Part shown: positions 1 through 9,572 of the stretch, in pieces
How positions within the stretch are numbered: the first letter of the stretch is position 1
Layout: each line of letters starts with the position of its first letter
The notes under the pieces: generated by a model
What the model was told of the DNA's origin: nothing
Databases searched by the model: none
Seen by the model: the letters and a program-made list of their open reading frames with translations, nothing else
Source of the DNA: Brachionus koreanus
Lineage: Eukaryota; Rotifera; Eurotatoria; Ploima; Brachionidae
DNA length: 15,234 bases
Reading direction: 5' to 3'
NCBI GenBank assembly: GCA_016987375.1
Contig: PJRA01000376.1
Coordinates: 139,550 to 154,783 of the forward strand
Translations under genes and position numbers: made by a program

Positions 1-91
1 TTTGATCTCTAATTAAGTTGTTTTTCATTCAATATTTTAATAGAGTGCCATAATCTTCTCAAATCCAATCAAATTTTATATATTTTGTCAT

Positions 92-373
92 TTATTCTGG
101 AAGTAATTGCCTTTTTTCTAAAAATATGAGAAAGTCTAATAGAATATTATTTCTTGTTATTACAATGCGTTTTAAGACTTTTTTGTCGGCATTGCTTTTG
201 AATAGATTTAGATTGGAAATTTTTCTAGGCGATTTGGATAGAATAGGGACATAGAGAATCTGGCGGTTGACTTGTTTAAACAGAGCTTTATCTGATATGT
301 CAATAGCAGTGTGTCGGTTTTGATTTAGACGAAAAGCCAACACACAAACATATCGTTTGTTATCTTTTTTTTT
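92..373 (-). other. Unrecognised minus-strand open stretch (possible exon or mobile-element remnant)
   Basis: An open frame runs from just after an in-frame stop (374-376) to a stop at 92-94. It covers about 90 codons and has no convincing ATG at its head. It is less AT-rich than its flanks, and its translation is mixed in composition (for example QILYVPILSKSPRKISNLN) rather than the Lys/Asn/Ile/Phe-only text of chance frames here. I recognise no family, no catalytic motif and no membrane segment. The upstream side lacks a strong pyrimidine-tract acceptor. It could be a terminal exon of a gene, a fragment of a mobile-element protein, or chance. Confidence 0.25.
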
Positions 374-910
374 TCATAAATGAACTACTAACATCAGCGA
401 ACTAACAGGTCTCTATTCAAAAACAAATTTCTCAACTATCAAATAATTCTTTTACTTCTTTTTTTTCTTTCGTTTTTTGTGTGTGTTTTATTCAAGTTAT
501 TAGATAAGATTTTAGTCATATGAAATTACGTTTCTTACTAAACAAAATGAGATATATATACGGATTCGAAAACACTTGAGTGGATTTAATTTAATTTAAT
601 CCGAGTTTTTATTTTTAGAGGAATTCAATCTAGGACTTGAATTGAATTATATAAACGGGTGAAACAATTTTTCTTTGTACATTTGTAGTCAAATTGATCA
701 AGAGAACATAATTGAGACTCAACCCAGTAAAAAGCTTACAATAAGTCCGTTATTTATTTTTTCTGTGTTCAAGCATGGAAAGTTCTAATTTAGGAAGCCT
801 TTGATAGCACAAAAAAGACAATTTGTTTACATGTTCCTAGCCAATCCCTTTGTTCTTAATTTCTTTATTCTTTGTCAATTCCCGTTCTCTCTAGGATAAG
901 TCTGTGGAAA

Positions 911-1118
911 TAGCTACCCCAAACTATATGCTAAATAAAAATCATTAATTGTTAATTGATAAAAATTTCTTTAAAAATAAGAAAATTGTCACTTTTTTAT
1001 ATTTTATTTGGAAAAAAAAATAACATTAATTATTAACTGAACACATGCAGATTGAAAAGAGAATTTTCATCTCTCGAATTAGCTATCCCAAACTAAATTC
1101 CAAATCAAGCATTAATTG
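911..1118. repeat. Diverged direct repeat pair upstream of HMX
   Basis: Copies lie at 911-951 and 1080-1118, 169 bp apart. Both begin TAGCTAYCCCAAACTA, continue through a diverged middle, and end in ATTAATTG, which holds a homeodomain-type TAAT core. The spacing between the two conserved ends is nearly equal (41 and 39 bp). This may be a duplicated regulatory element or an old repeat. No coding potential. Confidence 0.5.
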
Positions 1119-1940
1119 AAACTGTACCTTAATTCAACAAATATAAGAAAGTTCGATCATCAATGGATTTCTTCTATTAGCAAATTTTTCACTCCGATTA
1201 AAGTGATTCAAAGAAAATTATTTCTATTTTTCTACTCTTTAAGAGACTCTAAGAGACAAGAAAATGAATGCTTTACATGAAACATGATCAATAAGTTTTC
1301 TTTTAAATTAGACACATTTTTTAAGAAAAATAATTCATTTAAAGAAATTTTTTCACTCAAATAGTAGCAAGTTTATTAATTCGTTTTGAAGAAATACGCT
1401 AATATTCTTTCTCTTACATTAGAGTCTGAAAAACCTATGCTTTAACCGATGTAAAATTCATGAATTTTTTTTATAAGCTGTGCAATATTTTCTAAAATCA
1501 AAAACAAAATAAACCAAAAGTGAGTTAATATTCAACTCTTGAATGATAGCGAGTGTCCTCTAACTGAGTAAATAACTTCTTTTTTGTTTTAAACTTACTT
1601 TTTAATTTTGATTTAAAAATAAAACAAAAAAAAATTTCCTATAAGTAAATATGGTTCAATTTTAAAATAATTAGGAAAATTTATTAGAGAATTTTTTTTT
1701 TTTCTATTTTAATTAAATTTTATTTAATGAAAATAATTATACAAATAAGAAAAAATTTTACAAGTGTATCAAAAAATTTGACTTTTTAATTAAAAAGAAA
1801 AACTAATTCGAAGAAAAAAAATCCAATAAAATTTTAAATAGTAATTAAGTAAGTGTAAATGGTGACAAACTCAAGATAAAAATATTTGCCCGGTTTTTTT
1901 TTTTAACTCAAAGGCCAGGTAGCATGTTTCGAAATAGCTA

Positions 1941-2013
1941 GAGAGCTCGACAATATTTATTTTGTGGAGATTTGGTTTTTGTTTCGACAAAACAAATGAC
2001 AAATCGAGCTCTC
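1941..2013. repeat. 10-bp perfect inverted repeat about 400 bp upstream of the HMX start
   Basis: GAGAGCTCGA at 1941-1950 is matched by its reverse complement at 2004-2013, with a 53-bp spacer. The arms are GC-rich against a very AT-rich background, which makes chance less likely. It could be a stem-loop or a pair of binding sites in opposite orientation. Confidence 0.5.
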
Positions 2014-2040
2014 GCTCATTTTGACAAGCAAGACTTAGTA

Positions 2041-2093
2041 TTTTTTTTTGTTCTCTCTTTCTCTTTCTCTCTTTTTCTATTTCTCTATTTTGT
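2041..2093 (+). repeat. CT-rich low-complexity tract upstream of HMX
   Basis: About 50 bases consist almost entirely of T and C, with repeated TCTCTTTC units (GAGA-type on the minus strand). It is a low-complexity repeat. A promoter role, as for GAGA-rich elements in other animals, is only inferred from its position some 330-370 bp before the start codon. Confidence 0.55.
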
Positions 2094-2095
2094 TC

Positions 2096-2260
2096 GCCAA
2101 TAAAATATTTATTTTTTTATCAAAAAATACAACCAATGCTAATTATTTATGGGTGGAGAAATAGAAAATCTAATTGGCTTTTTCTAAGCATTATAAAAAA
2201 TAAAATCAGTCTTTCTCATTTTATTTTATTTCGATAAATAAAAAAAAAAGCCAATAAAAA
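2096..2260 (+). promoter_or_regulatory. Cluster of CCAAT boxes in the HMX promoter region
   Basis: CCAAT occurs at 2097-2101, 2133-2137 and 2251-2255, and its reverse ATTGG at 2173-2177. The first and last sit in the same wider word, GCCAATAAAA. A TAATTA homeodomain core lies at 2140-2145 and a TATAAA at 2310-2315. CCAAT is the known NF-Y site; here binding is inferred only from motif density and position 160-320 bp upstream of the start codon. Confidence 0.4.
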
Positions 2261-2340
2261 TTCGAATTGTTTTTAGTTGACACTCATTTAGAAACAAAAA
2301 AGAGAGATTTATAAACACAATAAAAAACGAAAACTTTTTT

Positions 2341-2376
2341 CTATTCTTATTTTTTTTCTTAATTTAGAAAATTTAG
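2341..2376 (+). promoter_or_regulatory. Pyrimidine-rich 3' splice acceptor just before the HMX start
   Basis: A T-rich run ends in AATTTAG at 2361-2367, followed by a second TTTAG ending at 2376. No ATG lies between either AG and the HMX start at 2415. It looks like the 3' end of a 5' UTR intron or a spliced-leader acceptor. The sequence alone cannot say which. Confidence 0.45.
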
Positions 2377-2414
2377 CTTTTTTTAATTTGTGTGAGAATA
2401 AAAAAGTGAAAAAT

Positions 2415-4191
2415 ATGACTAACGAAAGCCCTAGTCAGAGCCACCAGGACATGTGTAGCAAAAGCTCGGAGCTCAGCAGCGGCGAGTCCCTGTCGCCTGC
2501 ACCGTCTCCAGAAGCTGCGACCGACACGCTCAAGCGTCACCGCGATTCGAGCGAAGTCGACGAGTCGGACGCCTCACCGCCACCCAAAGCGCCCAAAATG
2601 GCCTATTCCATCATGAACATTCTCGCCAAGGATAAAAAGGACACCAAGGCTAACAAAGAAAACAGTCTAGAAACGCATTCAGTGTCGCCTGCTCCGGCAA
2701 ACACAGCAAACACGGACACTTCGGCTCAGTCGCTCAATCCTTTTTTTCTAAATCCATTCTTGGCCGCTGCTGCTGCCGCAGCTCAGCCCGGCCAGAGCAA
2801 TCTATTGCACAACATCTCCAATCTGGCCATGTTGTCCAAAAATCAATCGTCCGAGATGTGGCCTTGGTTCAACATGGCTGCCATGTCAGCTCTTTACGGA
2901 CTAGATAGTAAGAACTTTTAGTAATTTGAAACAATTTAAATTGACAGCCTTTCTATTATAAACTACAGTGTAATTTTAGCTGACAGTGAAAGTTTTAAAT
3001 TACAATCAATTTAGACTTCAAGTTTAATTTAAGTTAACAATTAAAAATAGAAAAAAAAAAATTCAAATATCAATCTTTATTTTATTTGAAAAAGAAAAAT
3101 TATAATCAAATTACTAATTTTTTTTTTTAATAGAAGGATACACAGGCTTGTTTCCATCGATCGATAATTCGAATTTGAGAAATTTGTCATCAAATTCACA
3201 TACAACATTTGCTCATGTGAATGGCAAAAGTGATGAGCAATCAAGATTGGAGAATGCTTGCCAGCGATCGAATAAAACAGTTGGACCAAACGATGGCTCG
3301 GCCAGAGGGCGTCCAGAAGTGGCGAACAGATGCGTATCTCATTCATCTTCGTGCTCAGTGTCGCCTTCGAGCAAGTACGGATTTGACGAGACTGGCAAAA
3401 AGATCGAGAGCAGAAAGCTGTTGAATCGGTCTTTGGACGACGAGGACGGCAATCGACTTGGCTTTAGTGGAGCTAGCATGGGAGACGAAGACGATTTGGA
3501 AGACGATAATGAAGCTGGCGATGACGACGAGGACGGCTCGAACAACGGAGACTCTTTTGATAACATGCGCAAGAAAAAAACTCGAACTGTCTTCTCGAGA
3601 AATCAGGTGTTTCAGTTGGAGAGCACATTTGACATGAAGCGCTATTTATCGAGCTCGGAGCGCTCTTCGCTGGCCAATTCGCTGCAGCTGACTGAGACTC
3701 AGATTAAAATTTGGTTTCAAAATCGTCGCAATAAATGGAAACGACAATTGGCGGCCGAGATTGAAGCCAATGGCTCAAATCAGCATCAGCAAACTCAACA
3801 TCAATTAAGTGTTTCGTCATCATCGACTGGTATTGGCAATCAGCACCGAAATTCGAGCAATCAGCGAATTGTTCGTGTGCCTGTTCTGTATCAGTCTGAT
3901 AGTCAACGATCGTTTATTGGCCAAGAGACTGATCATGTTCAGTCTAGCTCTTCATCAACACATTCTTCATTGGCATCGCCTTCAAATTCTAGCTTGAACA
4001 GCGCTCAGACACACGTCAATCCTGCTTCTCTATTGTCACCATCAATGCTTGCTGCTGCCGCTGCTGCTTCGTCTCTTTACTACGCTGCTGCTGCTCATGC
4101 CCAACCTGGACAATTTCAAAATTTTAATCTCAATACTGTCACCAATCCAACAAATAACAGCAACAAACAATCAATTTCAAGTATCCTATAA
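2415..4191 (+). CDS. Hmx: HMX/NKX5 (H6-family) homeobox transcription factor, two exons
   Basis: A nuclear DNA-binding regulator; in bilaterians HMX proteins specify neuronal and sensory cell types. Exons are 2415-2907 and 3134-4191, joined across a 226-bp GT-AG intron (donor GTAAG, acceptor TTTAATAG) that splits codon 165; the joined CDS is 1551 nt, 516 residues. The 2415 ATG is the first in frame; the open frame upstream has only TTG. An eh1-like Groucho-binding motif YSIMNILA lies at residues 64-71. LNPFL plus a seven-Ala run is at 112-123, MWPWF at 148-152, and an acidic Asp/Glu stretch precedes the homeodomain. The homeodomain spans about 311-370 (3571-3750) with [13 protein letters not shown] and [14 protein letters not shown], carrying W48, F49 and N51. 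After it comes RIVRVPVLY at 409-417, the HMX-family motif. Poly-Ser and poly-Ala runs fill the C-terminus. Exon 1 is strikingly GC-rich for this window. Confidence 0.95.
2908..3133 (+). other. HMX intron 1 (phase 1)
   Basis: The donor GTAAGAAC at 2908 and the acceptor AATAG ending at 3133 join the two frames exactly, giving Lys at the junction. If the intron is retained, translation adds four residues and stops at 2919-2921. That would leave a 168-residue product with the eh1-like motif but no homeodomain. Confidence 0.9.
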
Positions 4192-4547
4192 AGCTTTAAT
4201 GATGCTTTTCTTCCTTTCTCACTAATTTTTTTTACAATGCGAGAATTTTAAGTTTTTGTTTCTTTTTTTTTTGTTGGCTATTTTTTTTGTACGTTTCAGA
4301 TGAGCATTATTATTTATTCAAGAAAATGTTTAAAAAATCACTAAATGTTTTTTTTTTTTATTTTAGAAAAATTTATATCTAGCTTTTAAATATTTTATGT
4401 CAATTATCAACAACAACTAAAGTGTATATACAAAAAATCCTTATTTTTTTTAATTTTTGAAAAAAAAAATAGATATTAATCATCATACATTTTTTCCTAT
4501 TTGTGTTACTTTTAATATCTAAATCTAAATTTTTTAACCGACTAGTA

Positions 4548-4658
4548 AATAAAATTTAATTGAAATTTTTTTTTTACTCATATTTTTCTATTCATTTGGA
4601 AGTCTCATGTTTTAGACTTTAAAAACCTAGCTTTAAAGCGATAAAATAAAACAATAAA
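4548..4658 (+). terminator. Candidate HMX polyadenylation signals
   Basis: AATAAA occurs at 4548-4553, 4645-4650 and 4653-4658, some 360-470 bp past the stop codon. The hexamer is common by chance in DNA this AT-rich, so the assignment rests on position only. Confidence 0.35.
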
Positions 4659-5186
4659 ATTTAGTTTAAAGTTTATTAAATGGAATCCGAATTTATAAAA
4701 AAAAAGTTAGTGGTTTATAAGGTTGGCTGCAGTACATCTAAGATTAAGTTGAGGAATGTCAACACTTGGTCATAAATATATTTATAAATCTCAATTTTTA
4801 GTATTGAATATATCTGTTACGCTTATAGATTGTACAGATACCAATGAGTATTTAAAATAGCAATAATTTAAAAATCTAATAAGATATAAGACAAATGTTA
4901 TCAAATGTGCATTTTAATGTAATACAGACCGTAATTGTAATTAATTTTTTTTCTTTTAAACAGAACAGTGTATTTTTTAAAGCCAAAATTTATTATAGAA
5001 AGAAAATTGACTTTAATTTTCATACATGATGAATTTTATTTATTGATTTATTTGTTTTCTGTAACGAGCTAATGCTCCTTCAAATGATGAATGGTAACCA
5101 AATATATAAAGAATTGATTGCTAGTAATGAATAATAATTGTACAATACTGTTTGTATCCTTTTCAATATCTTTTTTTTACTGACAG

Positions 5187-5198
5187 CTCAGATCTGAG
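5187..5198. repeat. 12-bp perfect palindrome CTCAGATCTGAG
   Basis: CTCAGATCTGAG is its own reverse complement and sits in a GC-richer patch (5180-5230) of the intergenic region. It may be a binding site for a dimeric factor; no function can be assigned. Confidence 0.4.
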
Positions 5199-6480
5199 AC
5201 AGAGGTGACTGCATCAAGTTGATCTTCTACACCACAATTACCATATCCATAGCTAATTTTGTCTTTAATTTTTTTTTAAAAGAATGTTTGGACATTTTTC
5301 TCAGATGCTACAAGTTTATAAATAAATAATTTAGTAAAATTTATGATTGAGCTAGAATTTATGGGAAAAAATTCGAATGAGAGAAAGTGATTATTAAAAA
5401 ATTTAAACAAGGATGAAGTACTATAAGTCTATAATTAACTGAATTAGTAGAACGGAATATTTTGAGCAAGTTTTGACTAAAATTTCTCTTATTTTTCAGT
5501 CTAGTTGATACATGATCTCGGTAAAAGCAGTTCGATTCATTATTCTTAATCACTAAAGTACCTTAAAAGCTGATCGTTAGAATGCATGAGCGATTTTTCT
5601 CTAAGAAATTGCATCAATCGAATAAATCAGGGTTAATTTCAGTTGTTTTTTTTCGTTGTTTTTATTAAAGTTATTAGTCAAATTAAAATAGTTTTATTTT
5701 GATTAGGCATGTTAACATTTGTCCTCAAGGTATTTGATGATAATTTGCATTTGTTTCAAACTAAATATGTTCATTTTAATATATAGCTTCATCCAATTAA
5801 ATATTGTTTTTTCTACAATTCAAACTATTTATCACGATATGATTGAGCTTGGTATCATTTTCAGATAAGAAATTTTCTTAATATTTTAATTTACAATTAT
5901 AATCAAAGTAGTATATTTGAATTTTTTCATTTTCAAAGATTGACTTTTAATTATTGTCAAATAGTTTACATGCTCCAATAAAGTTGTCTACCAAAAGAAT
6001 TAGCATATTATCTCGATAAGCTTGTTTAGGCCACGAATTAGATTATTTCGCGCCATAGAGCATTAGCTGGACAATAGAAACATAAACCGTATTGAGATAG
6101 TTTTTTCATTTTAATTCCATTTTATTCTTAGCAGAGTCTAATCCTGCGGCTTGTTTTTTTTTTTCTTCTATTTTCAGTAACAATAAGATTTTGGAAATTC
6201 TATAAAGCGCGCAGCGAATCTCAATCTTTAGTATCAATATTTTATCTGCATGGGAGAAAAAAAAAGGATTTATTTAATGCTTCATCGGCATTTTTTACCC
6301 AACAAATTAGATTAAAATAACTTTTATGCTTCTTTCTATTTGACATTATCGATAAAGTCTGAAATAGGACACTTTTCGGTATTTTATTTTTATTAAATTG
6401 GAATTTTAAAATAAAAGAATTTTATCACAAGAAATAGGATCTAATTAGAAATGTAATTAAACAAAATTAATCTTTCAAGT

Positions 6481-6516
6481 GCCAATCATGATGGCAAGAC
6501 TAATCGTCTGCTTGCC
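6481..6516. repeat. Compact double dyad in intergenic DNA
   Basis: GCC and GGC flank the self-complementary core ATCATGAT at 6481-6495. This is directly followed by GGCAAGAC (6493-6500), whose complement recurs, with a 3-base insertion, as GTCTGCTTGCC at 6506-6516. The two dyads share the GGC. This could be a short structured element or a regulatory module downstream of HMX. Confidence 0.35.
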
Positions 6517-8390
6517 TTGGCTAATTATATTGTTTCTTTTTAATCTTATTAGAATGTTCAGTACTTGATTATTCCTAAAGATAGATAAATTAAGCTTTAA
6601 TAGATGCACAACCACTTGATGGTGCCACGTCTAATAGACAAAGTCTGACACAAAATCGCCAAAAAATTGATCTCTGTTTGAATAAATCTAAAAGTATCTT
6701 GCTGTGATAATTTTTTTGTTGCATCACCACGAACCGGACTCTGTTGCCGTTATTATTTCATTTAGAAACGCTTAAAGACAAAATGCTTTGAACTTTTTTC
6801 GTATTGTTAAGCTTGAAAAGATCTAGATTTCAATAAGTTGAAATATACAAAATTCAAGTGATTTGAATAGAGGTGTGATAATGATAAAAAAGCTGATAAA
6901 TGCCTGAAATAATAGCTCTAAATCAATAGTTTGAATCGTTTGATGTTTTCAAGTGTTATGTTTATTAATTAATCAAATTGCATAAGTATGCTATGTTATG
7001 AACAGCTAATCGCTTCTAATTCTTGGCAAGAAGCTTTGATTTAATTACAATTTTAAAAATAACTTGAATTTATGATTTTGATCCAGTTGATAAGAAACAA
7101 TTGATTATTAATTTTTAAAAGTAAAATAAAAAATTAATTAAATTTAAAATAAAATTAACAATTAGATAACAGATAACAAAATTAAAATATTTATTCATCA
7201 TATCATTTCAATTTGATGACTAATAATTTTTGAAATTTTTTCAATTTATAAATTAATTTTTATTGCTGAAATTCAGTTCAAATCATATTCTTCATATTAG
7301 ATGATTTCAACAAGTCATAACAAACACAAGTTAACTAAAAAAAAAAGAGCAAATTTGATCCTTCTTGATTATGTACTAAGAATCTATCTTTTTACAAATA
7401 TTAAATTAAAAATAGTTGACTTAAAGCTCGAAAAATTACTGATTTGCAAAATGTATTCAATTTTAATTAAAAGAGCATTCTAATACTAAGTTTGGTGGCT
7501 TCTAATCCTTTAATTTGGACACGTCTGAAATTCTATAGCTAATTTAAATTTAAGGAAATTTAAACACATATAAAAATTTAATACAAAAATTGATTAAACT
7601 TTAAATTTATTATTTGATTTCAATAAAAACCGTAATATGTCATAATATTTATTTAACTAGTATTTTTTGGATTCAGATTTTTGGAAAAAACAGATCGAAA
7701 AAAGCTCTTAAATTGACAAAGTAATGTCATTTTTAAGCAAGTGATTTTCACCAAAAATGCAAAGATTTCTGGTATTTGTAATTTGGTCAATTTAAATGCT
7801 AGATGAGTGATCAATAGCTCAAATCCAAGAGCTCAGCGTCCTCTAACACATACTTTTTACCTGAGTTGAAAAATTCAAAGGATAAAAAAAATACGCGCCT
7901 AACATAATTTTTTCATTAATAATTTTTTAAATTAACTTTAACATAAAAATGTTTCTAGCTTGTTTATTCAAATTATAATGTCGATATTTGCAATATAATT
8001 TAAATCCTTTAAATATTTTTTTTTGAAAATTTAAAAAAATCACTTTACTTTTTATAATCTATACCAAGCTAACAAACATAGGCGTTGTAAAATTCAATTA
8101 AAAATTGAAAAAAATTGAAGAAAATCTCAAATGTGTATGTTAATTTAGAGTAAATGATTGAGTCTATCAACACTGTTCACAAGCAGGAGGCGAATTAATA
8201 GAACCAAAAAAAATTTAATATTTGATAAAATCATTGATAGTAAAATTGAAACTTAGTTAGATAGTTTTTGATAGAAATAAAATTTTATAAACTACAGTGC
8301 TTTTACGAAAACAGGAGAAAGGGTAAAATTACGTCTTTTTGCGCAAAATTCCATAAAATTACATAAACTTACCTAAACTCTATTTACTTT

Positions 8391-8918
8391 ATGCATCTAA
8401 AGAAGAAGGCCCATCTTTACAAGACCTATGTGAGGCCAGTTTTAACTTATGGGTTTGAGAATATGAATATAAATGCGAGCTCACTGAATGACATAAAAAG
8501 AACAGAGGGTAACATAGTCAAAGGACTACTAACTATACCAAGGAGGTGTCGTACAACAAGCTTATTCTTGCCTTTGAATATCATGCCTACGGATTACATC
8601 ATCAAAAACATTAAGGTTGACTTTTTCAATCGATTAATTGTAAATGAACTCACTAAGAAGATGATGATTGAGCTAGCAAAACAACCGATTCCAAATGACT
8701 TCATTTGCGAAATACTGGAACTTATCAGAGAATTGGAAGAGGAAAACATGTCACTACAGGACAAATGTAAACTTGTTAAGCTGAATAACACTACTGAATA
8801 CCGTTCAAATCAAAAAAACGATGTCAAAGTCCAAAAGCTCAGAGATATATATAAGACAGGGAGAAAAGATAACATATCGGGCTTAATATTCCAGATTTTA
8901 AGATTTGATGTAGCTTAG
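8391..8918 (+). pseudogene. LINE reverse-transcriptase C-terminal fragment
   Basis: The 175-codon open frame lacks the catalytic fingers/palm and starts in the post-palm (thumb) region. HLYKTYVRPVLTYGFEN matches the conserved segment that follows the RT core in many LINE clades. It is followed by the usual segment with IPRRCRTTSLF, where LINE proteins often read 'I…R.TT.LY…G..P'. The apparent ATG at 8391 straddles the boundary between the target duplication (ends 8392) and the LINE, so it is a junction accident and not the native start. The frame is intact to its natural stop, so the copy is fairly young, but it is not functional alone. Clade not determined. Confidence 0.82.
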
Positions 8919-9177
8919 TTTTCATATCCGACAGTTTCTTATCAATTAAAAGTCAAACATTTTTTAGGAATGATTTTTTTACGTAGATTAATTGTATTTT
9001 ATCATTGAATATCTAAAATTGTAAATAGAAAATATGGCACTTTTTTAATTTTTTTGGTACCATTTATACACAATTTTGTAATTTTTATATTTTTTTATAC
9101 AAGACACAGTGCCCCTTATTTGACGGGTCACTGAGCAAGTGGTCGGCGATCGGCCTTAGCTTAGAATTAATAAATAA
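8393..9177 (+). mobile_element. 5'-truncated non-LTR retrotransposon (LINE), 3' end
   Basis: The body contains the C-terminal end of a LINE reverse-transcriptase ORF, then a 3' UTR of about 260 bp. The UTR includes a GC-richer stretch with GGTCGGCGATCGGCC near 9140-9155, and ends in an AATAAATAAA-type tail before the target duplication. The copy is severely 5'-truncated, as is usual for LINEs. No endonuclease and no RT catalytic motif remain. Confidence 0.82.
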
Positions 9178-9554
9178 ATTTACTTTATTTAAGGTAAAAT
9201 AACCGGCGGTGTCAATTTGATACTTTTTCAAAAATTAAAATTTAATTTTTTAATTATCTATCAATTATATGTCATATTTTTTAATATTTATTTTAAAGCT
9301 TTGATAATGACCTTTAAATTTTGCCTTTTTCATGCTACTTTTATGGGACTAATGTAGCATTTAAGCAAATTTTTTGATAAAAATAGCCGGTACTTTGAGT
9401 GCTAAAAAAAATAAAATTTTCTAAGAATTTTTTTCATCTTTTGAAAAAAAAAAAACAAAAATTAGATTTTTTCAGGGAGATTTTTAGGTTTTTTTGGCCT
9501 TAAGCATTTGTATTGTCAACTTCAATTTTGTACGTAATCTGATGTAATTTTACA

Positions 9555-9572
9555 TAATCTTACGTAAGATTA
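9555..9572. repeat. 18-bp perfect palindrome in the right subterminal region of the TIR element
   Basis: TAATCTTACGTAAGATTA is fully self-complementary. Within about 55 bp it is accompanied by further TACGTAA, GTAATTTTAC and TTACGTTTAC words. Related AAAATTACGT and AAAATTACAT words lie in the left end (about 8326-8364). Subterminal motif clusters of this kind are often transposase-binding sites; that role is inferred. Confidence 0.55.

Larger units (their letters stand above)
374..2300. other. AT-rich upstream region of the HMX gene, no gene seen
   Basis: No reading frame of coding character is visible on either strand. The stretch holds homopolymer A and T runs, a diverged direct repeat (911-951 and 1080-1118), a 10-bp inverted repeat (1941-1950 and 2004-2013), a CT-rich tract (2041-2093) and several CCAAT boxes, listed separately. 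It is the natural place for HMX promoter and enhancer sequence. Confidence 0.6.
4192..8292. other. Large AT-rich intergenic stretch, no supportable gene
   Basis: The first few hundred bases are presumably the HMX 3' UTR. Open frames here (for example 5359-5553 minus and 7301-7483 plus) are short, with Lys/Asn/Ile/Leu-rich translations of chance type. GC-richer, palindrome-containing patches at about 5180-5230, 6481-6520 and 6600-6780 stand out and could be regulatory. No tRNA-like fold and no mobile-element protein were recognised. Confidence 0.6.
8382..9188 (+). repeat. 11-bp target-site duplication of the nested LINE
   Basis: ATTTACTTTAT occurs at 8382-8392 and again at 9178-9188, exactly bracketing the LINE fragment inside the TIR element. 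Length and position fit target-primed reverse transcription. The first base may belong to the A/T-rich tail. Confidence 0.75.

Noticed and set aside
3077..3346. Minus-strand open frame over HMX exon 2 and intron
   Set aside because: It overlaps the confirmed homeobox exon out of frame, and its translation is of antisense type with no motif.
3339..3572. Minus-strand Ser-rich open frame
   Set aside because: It is the antisense image of the acidic and Ser-rich HMX segment; no independent support.
5359..5553. Minus-strand open frame of 64 codons
   Set aside because: Short, with chance-like composition and no neighbouring splice structure or homology that I recognise.
7301..7483. Plus-strand ATG frame of 60 codons preceded by ATTAG
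   Set aside because: The translation is Lys/Leu/Ile-rich with no motif, and the local base composition equals the non-coding background.
1550..7852. Shared word GTCCTCTAAC near 1555 and 7839
   Set aside because: Only about 10 bases are shared with unrelated flanks, so chance is the simplest explanation.
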